A stretch of 64,000 nucleotides of DNA, taken from Candidatus Gemmiger faecigallinarum. Lineage in GTDB: Bacteria; Bacillota; Clostridia; Oscillospirales; Ruminococcaceae. The stretch is taken from contig DWVD01000058.1 of NCBI GenBank assembly GCA_019120395.1, positions 1 to 64,000 of the forward strand, in the 5' to 3' direction. This document shows positions 1 to 8,069 of the stretch, in pieces. The notes below the pieces were generated by a model. It ran no database searches. It was not told the origin of the DNA and saw only the letters and a program-made list of their open reading frames with translations. Made by a program: the position numbers and the translations under genes. Positions within the stretch are counted from its first letter, which is position 1, and every line of letters begins with the position of its first letter.

Positions 1-827
1 CCCGCACCCGCTATATGCAGGACGCGCTGGGCGGCCCCGAGGCTTACGCCGCTGCCTACCGCGAAAAACTCGACGAAGTGTACCGGACCGAGGACCTGAC
101 GCTGACCGGCGTCGCCGCGCCGGTGCTGACCAAAACCGGCGCGCCGGATGCGGCGCTGGCCGCCGAACCGCGCGTCACGGCGCAGAAACAGCCGGGGCTG
201 TACGCCGTGGCCTGGCACCCGGTGGGCGGCATGCCTGACCCGGATGTGTTCTGCGCGGTCAGCGACGCCCTGCAGGACATCGACGCCGCCGAGCTGCGCC
301 TGTGCCCCGACGAAGGCGCCTATCTCGTCAACCTGACCGCCGGGGAGGCCCGCCGCCTGCTGGCGCTGACCGAAAACGACACCGCGCACAGCGTGTTCGA
401 GACCTCGGTCGCCTGCATCGGCGCGGCCACCTGCCAGGTCGGCCTGCGCGATTCGCAGGCGCTGCTGGCCGAGTGCGTGGCCGCGGTGCGCGCGGCCGGG
501 CTGCCGGACGGCGCGCTGCCGCAGATCCACATTTCCGGCTGCCCGTCCAGCTGCGGCACCCACCAGATCGGGGCGCTCGGTTTCCGCGGCGCGGCCAGGG
601 TGGTCGACGGCAAGCCGCAGCCCGCCTTCACGCTGTTCGCGGGCGGCTGCGACCGCCAGGGCGGCGAAGCGATGGGCCGCGAGGTGGGCATTATGCTGTG
701 GGAGAAGATCCCGGAGTTTCTGGTCGCGCTGGGCCGCCGTGTGGCCGCTGCCGGGCAGGACTACGCCGCCTGGTACGCCGCCGACCCCGCCGCCGTCGAT
801 GCGCTGGCCGCCGAATATATGAACTGA
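1..827 (+). CDS. Sulfite/nitrite reductase, siroheme/4Fe-4S C-terminal part (5' truncated by window)
   Basis: The reading frame is already open at the window edge (codons for RTRY precede the first ATG at 15), so this is the C-terminal part of a longer protein. It contains the second ferredoxin-like half domain followed by the siroheme/4Fe-4S ligands: CIGAATC (Cx5C; first Cys codon at 414) and CPSSC (Cx3C; first Cys codon at 540). This is the signature of assimilatory sulfite and nitrite reductases, which carry six-electron reductions on a siroheme coupled to a 4Fe-4S cluster. Sulfite and nitrite cannot be told apart here, because the N-terminal half is missing. It ends before a hairpin terminator and is not part of the following polysaccharide genes. 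Confidence 0.85.
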   Translation, partial: RTRYMQDALGGPEAYAAAYREKLDEVYRTEDLTLTGVAAPVLTKTGAPDAALAAEPRVTAQKQPGLYAVAWHPVGGMPDPDVFCAVSDALQDIDAAELRLCPDEGAYLVNLTAGEARRLLALTENDTAHSVFETSVACIGAATCQVGLRDSQALLAECVAAVRAAGLPDGALPQIHISGCPSSCGTHQIGALGFRGAARVVDGKPQPAFTLFAGGCDRQGGEAMGREVGIMLWEKIPEFLVALGRRVAAAGQDYAAWYAADPAAVDALAAEYMN

Positions 828-847
828 CAGCCTTTTGCATGCCCGAA

Positions 848-900
848 GGAGGAACGGGAGAGCCGCGCCTTTTGCCGCCTCTTCCCCGTTCCCCCTTTTT
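848..900 (+). terminator. Intrinsic terminator after the reductase gene
   Basis: An inverted repeat pairs GGAACGGG (about 851-858) with CCCGTTCC (about 884-891) and is followed by a T-rich tract (896-910). It separates the reductase from the downstream GT4 gene. Confidence 0.5.
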
Positions 901-928
901 CTTTTCCTTTTGAAAGGAGGACCTCGCC

Positions 929-2182
929 GTGCCGCTGCTCCCCAATGCAGCCGCCCGCCCGCACAAGCCGCGCATTTTGCTGGTGCCGCCGCCGGAGCTG
1001 CCGGTCCCGGCCGTGCAGGGCGGCGCGGTGGAGACGCTGGTGACGCACCTGATCCGTGAAAACGAGCGCCGCGGCTGCCTGGACCTTTTGTGCGCGAGCA
1101 TCCCCGACCCGGCCGCCGCCGAGCAGGCCAAAGCGCTGCGCCACACCCGGATGCTGTATGTGGCCCGCCCGCGCGGCGCGCGGCGCTACTGGCCGCTTGT
1201 ATTCATCGAGCGCTGCTTTGGCATCGCCGCGCCGTATGACCCGTGGTATCAGAAGGTCCAGCTTTCGCTGGCGCTGGAGCTGCCGCCGCCCGATTTGATC
1301 GTGGCCGAGGGCGGCAACCTGACCCAGTGCAGCGCCATCAGCCGCATGTTCGGCCGTGGCCGGTGCCTGGCGCACCTGCACGGCCAGACCGCCTGCAGCC
1401 ACACGATGGACGATATTTATGGCGGCGTGCTGGCGCTGAGCGAGTTCATCCGCGACGATTATCTCAAAACCAGCAGCCTGGACCGCCAGCACGCTTACAT
1501 CCTGCACAACTGCATCAACACCGCGCGCTTCACCCCCGGCGCGCCCGACGCGGCGCTGCGCGCCTCGCTGGGGTTTGCGCCGGAGGACTTCGTTGTGCTG
1601 TTCTGCGGGCGGCTGGAGCCGGACAAGGGCATCCACAAGCTGCTGGAGGCGATGGCCGCTGTCGACGACGCGCGCTGCAAGCTGCTGATCGTGGGCAGCC
1701 CGTTTTTCGGGCGCACGCAGTCCAGCCCGTTCCTGCGCAAGCTGGAACAGCAGGCCCACGCCCTGGGCGACCGTGTGCGCTTTACCGGGTATGTACCCAA
1801 CGAGAACCTGCCCGACTATTACCGCCTGGCCGACCTGGTCTGCGTGCCGACGCTGGTCGAGGAGGCCGCGGGCCTTGTGGCCGTGGAGGCGATGGGCTGC
1901 GGGCGGCCGGTGCTGGCTACGCGCAGCGGCGGCATGCCCGAATACCTGCAGGGCAGCCAGGCCATACTGGTCGACCGCGGGCCCGAGCTGGCCGCCCAGC
2001 TGAGCTGGGCCATCCGCATGCTGCACGAGCACCCGGACCTCTGCGCCCAGATGGGCGCGGCCGGGGCCAGGGCGGCGCAGCGGTTCTCGACCGCCGCGTT
2101 TTACGAAACCTTCCTGCACATCGTCTATGATTTTCTTGGTCTGGGGCCTGTGCCGGAACCGGACGCGGGAGGTGCGCCATGA
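929..2182 (+). CDS. Glycosyltransferase family 4 (GT-B fold)
   Basis: A 417-residue protein of the usual length for GT4 retaining glycosyltransferases. The N-terminal Rossmann half contains an acceptor-side glycine-rich stretch (VQGGAVETLV). The C-terminal half has the GT4 donor-site elements LFCGRLEPDKGIHKLLEAM and the E-x7-E region EEAAGLVAVEAMGCGRPVLA. The start is GTG at 929, chosen because AAAGGAGG lies at 913-920, immediately upstream. The stop overlaps the next gene by ATGA, so translation is coupled. It probably adds one sugar of a cell-surface glycan from a nucleotide-sugar donor on the cytoplasmic face. Donor and acceptor cannot be deduced. Confidence 0.85.
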   Translation: MPLLPNAAARPHKPRILLVPPPELPVPAVQGGAVETLVTHLIRENERRGCLDLLCASIPDPAAAEQAKALRHTRMLYVARPRGARRYWPLVFIERCFGIAAPYDPWYQKVQLSLALELPPPDLIVAEGGNLTQCSAISRMFGRGRCLAHLHGQTACSHTMDDIYGGVLALSEFIRDDYLKTSSLDRQHAYILHNCINTARFTPGAPDAALRASLGFAPEDFVVLFCGRLEPDKGIHKLLEAMAAVDDARCKLLIVGSPFFGRTQSSPFLRKLEQQAHALGDRVRFTGYVPNENLPDYYRLADLVCVPTLVEEAAGLVAVEAMGCGRPVLATRSGGMPEYLQGSQAILVDRGPELAAQLSWAIRMLHEHPDLCAQMGAAGARAAQRFSTAAFYETFLHIVYDFLGLGPVPEPDAGGAP

Positions 2183-3258
2183 GCTGCGGAAATACCCGCC
2201 CCACCGTCAGCGTTGTGGTGCCGGTATGGGGCGCCGAGCGCACGCTGGACCGCTGCGTGCAGAGCATCCTGGGCCAGCGCCTGCGCACCGGGACGCTGGC
2301 CTGCGTGCTGGTGGACGACGGCAGCCCCGACCGCTGCGGGGCGATGTGCGACGAATACGCCCGCCGGGATGCGCGCGTGCGGGTGCTGCACAAGGAGGAC
2401 GGCGGCGTATCCTCGGCCCGCAACGCCGGGCTGCGCGCCAGCGAGGGCGAGTATGTCGTCTTCCTGGACAGCGACGACGCCCTGCGCCCCGGCGCGCTGC
2501 AGGCGGCGCTGGACGCCCAGGCCGCCGACCCCGGCGCGTTCGTTCTGTGGCGCTATACCGACGACGCCGGCGACCCGGCCGCCGCCGGGCCCGAAGCCGC
2601 CGCCGCCCCGCAGAGCGCGCTGGCGCGGCTGTATCTCGACTGCCTGATCGCGATGCCGTGGAACAAGCTCTACCGCGGCGACCTGGCGCGGCGGCTGCAG
2701 TTCAACGAGTCGTTCACGCTGGGCGAAGACCTGCAGTTTGTGCTGGATTACATCGCCCTGCTCGGGCGCGAACAGCCCGGGTTCCACTATGCGGCCGTGC
2801 AGAGCCCGCTGACCTTTTACGATTGCAGCCGCGACGACGGCACGCTTTCGACGCGCTACCACCCCGAGGTCTGCGAAATCTGGCCGCAGCACTTTGCCAA
2901 GCTCAACGCCGCGGCGCAGGCCGCCGGGGCCCCCGCCGAAGACCTGCTGCCGCTGTACCGCGCCGAGCTGCGCGTGTTTGCCGAAGGCGCGGCCGATATC
3001 CTGCGCCGCGACCCGGCGGCGCCCGCGCAGCGCCGCCGCAAAGCCGCCGCGGCGCTGCGCTGCCCCTGGCTGCGCGCGCTGCTGGGCCAAATGCGCGCCG
3101 CGCGCTGCTACAGCCCCTATTACCTGCCGCTGCGCTGGCGCTGCCTGCCGCTTTTGTACCGCCTGGCCGAAGCCGACCGCACCGGCAGACCGCTTTTCGG
3201 CAAGCTGGACTGGGCCGGGTACTACCTGCTGGGCGGACGTTGGAAGCGGGCGGAGTAG
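2179..3258 (+). CDS. Glycosyltransferase family 2 (GT-A fold)
   Basis: A 359-residue inverting GT2 enzyme. It opens with VSVVVPVWGAERTLDRCVQS, then the nucleotide-binding VLVDDGSPDRCG, EDGGVSSARNAGL, and the metal-binding DSDD (FLDSDDAL). These are the canonical GT2 motifs. Its ATG overlaps the stop of the preceding GT4 gene (ATGA), so the two are translationally coupled. The C-terminal third (about residues 230-359) is rich in Ala and Arg and unassigned. It likely extends the same glycan as the GT4 partner. A terminator follows directly. Confidence 0.88.
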   Translation: MSCGNTRPTVSVVVPVWGAERTLDRCVQSILGQRLRTGTLACVLVDDGSPDRCGAMCDEYARRDARVRVLHKEDGGVSSARNAGLRASEGEYVVFLDSDDALRPGALQAALDAQAADPGAFVLWRYTDDAGDPAAAGPEAAAAPQSALARLYLDCLIAMPWNKLYRGDLARRLQFNESFTLGEDLQFVLDYIALLGREQPGFHYAAVQSPLTFYDCSRDDGTLSTRYHPEVCEIWPQHFAKLNAAAQAAGAPAEDLLPLYRAELRVFAEGAADILRRDPAAPAQRRRKAAAALRCPWLRALLGQMRAARCYSPYYLPLRWRCLPLLYRLAEADRTGRPLFGKLDWAGYYLLGGRWKRAE

Positions 3259-3270
3259 GAAAATTGCCTG

Positions 3271-3300
3271 AGACCTCCCTGTTATAGGGGGAGGTTTTTT
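3271..3300 (+). terminator. Intrinsic terminator
   Basis: ACCTCCC (3273-3279) pairs with GGGAGGT (3289-3295) and runs into TTTTTT. It ends the two-gene glycosyltransferase operon. Confidence 0.8.
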
Positions 3301-3324
3301 AATGCCCGCGCCCGGCGGCGCGGA

Positions 3325-3353
3325 TTGTTTTTTATGCCGGAACATGGTACAAT
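3325..3353 (+). promoter_or_regulatory. Sigma-A type promoter for the exporter operon
   Basis: TTGTTT (3325-3330), a 17-base spacer and TACAAT (3348-3353). It lies between the upstream terminator and the ABC permease start, so it probably drives the exporter and the downstream surface-polysaccharide genes. Confidence 0.6.
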
Positions 3354-3448
3354 AAGCTGTAGTCTGGTGTTTTATACGGTTTTGCCGCCCGGGCGGCGCG
3401 CGCCGTTTTACAACACGCCAAAACATTTCTTGAACGGAAAGGCAGAAT

Positions 3449-4321
3449 ATGGCTGAAAACAACCGCACCCCCGCCGCAGGCGAATGGACGACCGTCATCC
3501 GCCCGCGCAGCGGCTGGTTTGATATCGACCTGCAGGAGCTCTGGCGCTACCGCGACCTGATCGGGATGTTCGTCAAGCGCAACTTTACCGTGCTGTACAA
3601 GCAGACGATCCTGGGCCCGGCGTGGATCATCCTGAACCCGCTGATCACAACCGTACTGTTCAACGTCGTGTTCGGCGGTCTGGCCGGGCTTTCGACCGAC
3701 GGCACGCCCTCGTTTTTGTTTTACATGGCGGGCAACACAGTCTGGACCTTCTTCTCCACCTGCATCAACAACACGGCCAACACCTTCGTGGCCAACAGCC
3801 AGGTGTTCGGCAAGGTGTATTTCCCGCGCCTTACCACGCCCATCAGCCAGGCGCTGACCAGCCTGATCAACTTTTTCATCCAGTTTGTGATGTTCGCGCT
3901 GTTCTGGGCCGGGTTTGCGCTTTCGGGCGCGCCGCTGCGCCTGACGCCGTGGCTGGCCGCAGTGCCGCTCATCGTGCTGGAAGTCATGCTGCTGGGGCTG
4001 GGCGTGGGCATCATCGTCTCGAGCCTGACGACAAAATACCGCGACCTTGCGATCGCGGTCAGCTTCGGCGTACAGCTGTGGATGTACGTTTCGCCGGTCG
4101 TCTACCCGCTTTCGAGCCTGGGCGAAAGCCCGCGCCTGCGCGCGCTGATGAACCTGAACCCGATGACCGCGCCGATCGAAGTGTTCCGCATGGCGACGCT
4201 GGGCAGCGGCACGGTCAGCGTGGGCGGGCTTGTGTACAGCCTTGTGTTCACGCTGGCGGCGCTGGCGGTGGGCGTCATTCTGTTCAGCCGCATTGAAAAG
4301 ACCTTTATGGATACCGTGTAA
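3449..4321 (+). CDS. ABC-2 type polysaccharide export permease (Wzm/TagG family)
   Basis: A 290-residue integral membrane protein with about six hydrophobic segments. It has the family's N-terminal amphipathic region with a conserved element (FVKRNFTVLYKQTILGPAWI), which resembles the R-x-x-x-x-Y-K-x-T-x-L-G-x-x-W signature of Wzm/TagG/KpsM permeases. It would form the membrane channel that exports an undecaprenyl-linked or lipid-linked glycan. The partner ATPase starts 11 bases downstream. The start ATG is preceded by GGAAAGG. The substrate is probably the glycan assembled by the flanking glycosyltransferases. Confidence 0.9.
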   Translation: MAENNRTPAAGEWTTVIRPRSGWFDIDLQELWRYRDLIGMFVKRNFTVLYKQTILGPAWIILNPLITTVLFNVVFGGLAGLSTDGTPSFLFYMAGNTVWTFFSTCINNTANTFVANSQVFGKVYFPRLTTPISQALTSLINFFIQFVMFALFWAGFALSGAPLRLTPWLAAVPLIVLEVMLLGLGVGIIVSSLTTKYRDLAIAVSFGVQLWMYVSPVVYPLSSLGESPRLRALMNLNPMTAPIEVFRMATLGSGTVSVGGLVYSLVFTLAALAVGVILFSRIEKTFMDTV

Positions 4322-4332
4322 GGGGGCGCTGT

Positions 4333-5625
4333 ATGCAGCAAACCAGGGAACGCAGGCCGGTGATCGAAGTGCGCGGCCTGAAAAAACAGTATAAGCTCGG
4401 GCAGATCGGCGGCGGCACGCTGACGCATGACCTGCAGAGCTGGTGGGCGCGCGTGCGCGGCAAGGAGGACCCCAACACGGTCATCGGCACCGACGCGCGC
4501 CTGTTCGGGCAGACCTTCATGGCGCTCAACGGCGTAGACCTGACCGTGTACCAGGGCGAAGCGCTGGGCATTATCGGGCGCAACGGCGCGGGCAAGAGCA
4601 CGCTGCTCAAGATTTTGTCCCGCATCACCGCGCCGACCGAGGGCGAGATCCGCCTGCGCGGGCGGGTGGCCAGCATGCTGGAGGTCGGCACCGGTTTCAA
4701 CAACGAGATGACCGGGCGCGAAAACATTTATATGAACGGCGCGATTTTGGGCATGACCAAGGCCGAAGTCGACGCCAAGCTCGACCAGATCATCGAGTTT
4801 TCCGAATGCGGCGAGTTCATCGACACGCCGGTCAAGCGCTATTCCTCCGGCATGTTCGTCAAGCTCGCATTCGCGGTGGCCGCGCATCTGGATTCCGAGA
4901 TCATGGTCATGGACGAGGTGCTGGCGGTCGGCGATATGAAGTTCCAGCAGAAATGCCTGGGCAAGATGAGCGACGTGGCCGGGCAGGAAGGCCGCACGGT
5001 TTTGTATGTCAGCCACAACATGAGCACGATCCGCCAGCTGTGCACGCGCTGCGTGGTGCTGGACAAGGGCCGCGTGATCTTTGACGGCGATGTGGAGCAG
5101 GCTATCGCCGTGTATATGGAGACGACCGACGTCAATGTTGTGCACTATGACCTGAAAGATGTGTCCCGCATGACCGGTTCGGCCGGCAAACGCCTGCGGC
5201 TGGAGACGCTCGACTTTGTGGACAAGGAATCGAGCGTATTTGCCGACACCGAACCGATGCGCGTGCGCATCACCTGGCGCGTGTCCGAGCCATTTTCCGG
5301 GGCAAACCTGAAACTCAACCTGCATTTCCGGGATTCGACCCCCGTGGGCATCACCCACCCGGTCGATTTGGGCCCCGCCGAGCCCGGCCGTTTGTATACG
5401 ACCGAGTTCACGTTCGACCCGAGTTTGCTCGGCGAGGGACAGTATTTCTTCTATGTCGATGTGTTTGACGGCGCGCTGGCGCAGGCGGTCTGCCTGGACA
5501 AGCCCGTGACCGAGTTTGCCTTTGAGGTGACGAACAGCGACCTTTCGATGCCCGAATGGGCTTCCGGCTGGGGGCGCATCCACTTCCCGCCGGTCCGGCT
5601 GCTGTCCACCCGGGCGGAGGGGTAA
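4333..5625 (+). CDS. Polysaccharide ABC exporter ATPase with C-terminal Wzt-like carbohydrate-binding domain
   Basis: A 430-residue protein in two parts. Residues about 1-260 are a Wzt/TagH/KpsT-type ATPase: Walker A GRNGAGKST, signature region KRYSSGMFVKLAFAVA, Walker B EIMVMDEVLAVGD and the switch histidine in YVSHNMS. Residues about 275-430 form a beta-rich extension typical of Wzt C-terminal domains, which in characterised O-antigen systems recognise the terminal modification of the glycan before export. This suggests that this exporter also checks chain ends. It sits 11 bases after the permease and 3 bases before the next glycosyltransferase gene. Confidence 0.92.
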   Translation: MQQTRERRPVIEVRGLKKQYKLGQIGGGTLTHDLQSWWARVRGKEDPNTVIGTDARLFGQTFMALNGVDLTVYQGEALGIIGRNGAGKSTLLKILSRITAPTEGEIRLRGRVASMLEVGTGFNNEMTGRENIYMNGAILGMTKAEVDAKLDQIIEFSECGEFIDTPVKRYSSGMFVKLAFAVAAHLDSEIMVMDEVLAVGDMKFQQKCLGKMSDVAGQEGRTVLYVSHNMSTIRQLCTRCVVLDKGRVIFDGDVEQAIAVYMETTDVNVVHYDLKDVSRMTGSAGKRLRLETLDFVDKESSVFADTEPMRVRITWRVSEPFSGANLKLNLHFRDSTPVGITHPVDLGPAEPGRLYTTEFTFDPSLLGEGQYFFYVDVFDGALAQAVCLDKPVTEFAFEVTNSDLSMPEWASGWGRIHFPPVRLLSTRAEG

Positions 5626-5628
5626 GCG

Positions 5629-6639
5629 ATGGAAAAGCCGGACCTGTATATCTGCCACACGGCTTACCACCTGCTGATCGCGCTGGTGCGCGCCGTGCGC
5701 GCAGGCGGCGGCCAGGCCGTGTGGCTCAGCGAGCAGATCCCCGGCGCGGCGGCATTGGCGGCGTCCGGGCGGTTGAGCGGCCCGTTTGCCGAAGCCTGCG
5801 TGTTGTATGAATCCCGCTGGCCGGGCGTTGCCGCCGGGCCGCTGGGGCACTGGCGCAACCGCCGCGGTTATGAGGCGGCGGGCGCCGGCCCGGCGCTGCG
5901 CCGCGGCGCTTACCGCCGCATCTACATCAGCAACGACTGGAGCGTTGCAGGGCGGTACCTGCAGGACTGCCGGGCCGGGTATACCCTGTGCGAAGACACG
6001 GTTGGCGGCACGCTGGACCCCGACCAGCACCTGCTGGAAGCCCAGCGCGCGGCGGCGGACTTTGCCGCCCGCCGCCGGGGCAAGGGCTACCTGTACTGGG
6101 GCGACAGCCGCTTTTGCCGCACCGTCGAAAGCGAGGACGCGGCGAAGTGTACGCTGTTCCCGCCCGAAAAGCTCGTGACCTTTTCCAAAAAAGCTCTGCT
6201 GGAAAGCCTGACCGGCGCCGAAAAGGCGGCGGTGCGCCGGGTGTTTTTGACAGAGCCGCTGCCCGACGACCCGGCCGCGTTGGCGAACGCGACGCTGCTT
6301 TTGCCGCGCAGCTTTGTGCTGGACGGGCTGATGGACCAGCCGACGCAGGACGCCATCTTCCTGGCTGTGGCGAAGAAATACGCCGACGGACCGCTGTTTA
6401 TCAAGACCCACCCGCGCGACGAGACAGATTATCACAAGCTGTTCCCGCAGGCGGTGGTGCTGGAGCGCACAATGCCGAGCGAGGTGCTCAACTTTTGCCT
6501 GCCCGGCAAATTCAAGCGCGCCGTGACCGTGCAGAGCTGGGTGCTGCGCGGCTTTACCGCAGCGGAGGAAAACGTGTTTGTCGGGCTGGAAGAAGCGAAA
6601 AAGCTGGGGAAAAATGAGGAATTAGGAATGAGGAATTAG
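5629..6639 (+). CDS. GT52 / polysialyltransferase-like glycosyltransferase
   Basis: A 336-residue GT-B-like protein. Its opening (LYICHTAYHLLIAL) and C-terminal block (FIKTHPRDETDYHKLFP, then TMPSEVLNF) resemble the GT52 and bacterial polysialyltransferase families, which use CMP-activated ulosonic acids. That fits the CMP-sugar synthetase-like gene downstream. RBS GGAGGGG precedes the ATG at 5629. The last residues (about KNEELGMRN) are encoded by the left repeat of the inserted element at 6611, so the native C terminus has probably been replaced. The family call rests on motif resemblance only; the donor (Kdo-like, sialic-like or another sugar) is unknown. Confidence 0.62.
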   Translation: MEKPDLYICHTAYHLLIALVRAVRAGGGQAVWLSEQIPGAAALAASGRLSGPFAEACVLYESRWPGVAAGPLGHWRNRRGYEAAGAGPALRRGAYRRIYISNDWSVAGRYLQDCRAGYTLCEDTVGGTLDPDQHLLEAQRAAADFAARRRGKGYLYWGDSRFCRTVESEDAAKCTLFPPEKLVTFSKKALLESLTGAEKAAVRRVFLTEPLPDDPAALANATLLLPRSFVLDGLMDQPTQDAIFLAVAKKYADGPLFIKTHPRDETDYHKLFPQAVVLERTMPSEVLNFCLPGKFKRAVTVQSWVLRGFTAAEENVFVGLEEAKKLGKNEELGMRN

Positions 6640-7111
6640 GAATTATCCTCACGAAAAAGTTTCTCACAAATTGCGAAAGGCCTGTCTATGGAAAACGATC
6701 GAATCGTCCAGCAAAAAAGCCGCCGTTTTGCTATCCGCATCGTACACCTCTACCGTTACTTGTGCGATACGAAGAAAGAATACGTCATGTCGCGCCAGGT
6801 TCTTCGCTGCGGCACCAGTATCGGCGCCAACCTTGCCGAAGCCGAATGCTCGTACAGCCGAAAGGAATTTTTAACAAAGACCTATATTGCTTTCAAAGAA
6901 AGCGCAGAGACGTTATATTGGCTTGATCTTCTGTATGAAACAGAGTATTTGACAGCTGAACAATACCGCTCGCTTTCTACGGACTGCCGTGAATTGTATC
7001 GCCTGCTTTCCTCCATAACACGGACGGTCCGTGACGAGCCGATTCAATAGTTCTGTGCGCAAAGCGCACACCACAATTCCTAATTCCTCATTTCTCATTC
7101 CTAATTCTTTT
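6611..7111. mobile_element. About 500-bp inverted-repeat-bounded element carrying a four-helix-bundle gene
   Basis: The left end (6614-6644) and right end (7075-7110) are imperfect inverted repeats built from the units GAATTAGGAATGAG and GAATTAGGAATT. The right copy has a 4-base insertion between the units. The only gene inside is the 23S IVS-type protein at 6688. The element lies between the GT52-like gene, whose 3' end it supplies, and the kdsB-like gene. Its AT-rich repeat ends contrast with the GC-rich neighbours. It has no transposase, so it would have to be mobilised in trans or by an unknown mechanism. Confidence 0.6.
6688..7050 (+). CDS. Four-helix bundle protein (23S rRNA intervening-sequence / S23 family)
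   Basis: A 120-residue protein with the family hallmark RQVLRCGTSIGANLAEAE and the following KEFLTKTYIAFKESAET helix. Length and motif match the S23/IVP family found inside 23S rRNA intervening sequences and, as Avd, in diversity-generating retroelements. No reverse transcriptase or variable repeat is present here, and the host site is not rRNA. The start at 6688 gives the usual family length. It is less GC-rich than the flanking genes, consistent with insertion. Its molecular role is unknown; family members form basic homopentamers thought to bind nucleic acid. Confidence 0.85.
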   Translation: MENDRIVQQKSRRFAIRIVHLYRYLCDTKKEYVMSRQVLRCGTSIGANLAEAECSYSRKEFLTKTYIAFKESAETLYWLDLLYETEYLTAEQYRSLSTDCRELYRLLSSITRTVRDEPIQ

Positions 7112-7130
7112 TTTCGGGGGTGCTGATTTT

Positions 7131-7859
7131 ATGAAAACTGTCGCTGTGATCCCGGCGCGGTACCAGAGTTCGCGGATGCCGGGCAAGCCGCTGGCGGATA
7201 TTTTGGGCAAGCCGATGATCTGGTGGGTATACAAGGAAGCCGAAAAGTGCGCGGCGCTGGACGGCGTGCTGATCGCCACCGACGACGAGCGCATTGCCGA
7301 AGCCTGCCGCCGGTACGGCCTGCGCTATGAGATGACGAGCGCCGACCACGATACCCCGACCGGGCGCATCTGGGAGGTCAGCACCCGCGTGGAGGCCGAC
7401 CTGTACCTGCAGGTGATGGGCGACGAACCGCTGATCAACGTGCAGGCGTTCGACCTGATCCTGCCCGCCGCGCTGCCGCAGGACCCGTACTATGTGGCGG
7501 TTTTGACCAACGTGATGACCCACCCGGCCGATGTGATCGACTTTTCCAACCAGAAGGTCGTGACCAATGCGGCGCGCGAGGTGCTGATGATCTCCCGCAG
7601 CCCAATTCCCTACCCCAAAGGCACGCTGGATTTTGAGTACGAGAAGGTGACCGGCATCCAGCTGTACAGCCGCCAGGCGCTGGATTTCTACCACCGCACG
7701 CCCAAATCGGCGCTGGAAAAGGCCGAAGAAAACGATATGATGCGCTTTATCGAGAACGGCCACACCGTGCACGCGATCCAGAGCCCGTACAAAACCGTGA
7801 GCGTGGACACGCCGAAGGACCTGGAGCTGGTGCGCAGCGTTTTGCAAAAGAAACTTTGA
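7131..7859 (+). CDS. KdsB-like CMP-ulosonate cytidylyltransferase
   Basis: A 242-residue protein close to the 245-250 residues of 3-deoxy-manno-octulosonate cytidylyltransferases. It keeps IPARYQSSRMPGKPL (CTP-binding loop), GDEPLI and VDTPKDLELV. It departs from typical KdsB at two places: the usual H-x-S-G-T-x-R region reads DHDTPTGRIWEV, and the usual QGDEP reads VMGDEP. KdsB activates Kdo with CTP; the changes suggest a related but different keto-deoxy acid. RBS GGGGGTG is about 8 bases before the ATG. It sits between two inserted repeat elements and upstream of the aldolase and KdsC-like phosphatase. Confidence 0.82.
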   Translation: MKTVAVIPARYQSSRMPGKPLADILGKPMIWWVYKEAEKCAALDGVLIATDDERIAEACRRYGLRYEMTSADHDTPTGRIWEVSTRVEADLYLQVMGDEPLINVQAFDLILPAALPQDPYYVAVLTNVMTHPADVIDFSNQKVVTNAAREVLMISRSPIPYPKGTLDFEYEKVTGIQLYSRQALDFYHRTPKSALEKAEENDMMRFIENGHTVHAIQSPYKTVSVDTPKDLELVRSVLQKKL

Positions 7860-8030
7860 TGATAGTTTGATGATAGAGCGAAGAGTTAAGAGTTTAGAGT
7901 TCAGATATGGTGGACCGCCGCCTGCGGCGGCTCAAAAAATCAGACGGAAAGTTCCGTCTATCGTTTATTTTTAAAATGCGGCGCAGCCGCACCGCATCTT
8001 AACTCTAAACTCTTCACTCTGAACTCTTTA
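7855..8030. repeat. Palindromic MITE-like intergenic element with internal hairpins
   Basis: TTTGATGATAG occurs twice in tandem (7855-7865, 7866-7876), the first copy overlapping the kdsB-like stop. Then AT-rich inverted repeats face each other (7881-7906 against 7995-8028; core AGAGTTTAGAGTT in one arm and its complement in the other). Between them lie three small hairpins: CCGCCGCCTGCGGCGG, AGACGGAAAGTTCCGTCT and TGCGGCGCAGCCGCA. No ORF is evident. It looks like a non-autonomous mobile palindrome. Confidence 0.55.
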
Positions 8031-8069
8031 ACGAAACTTGACCACAAAAGAAAGGCTCTTTCTGAAATT

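Noticed and set aside
4102..6435. 777-codon minus-strand frame opposite the Wzt and GT52-like genes
   Set aside because: It is antisense to clear ABC ATPase motifs and has no ribosome site.
6688..7050. Avd accessory protein of a diversity-generating retroelement
   Set aside because: No reverse transcriptase, template repeat or variable repeat lies nearby; only the four-helix family is shared.
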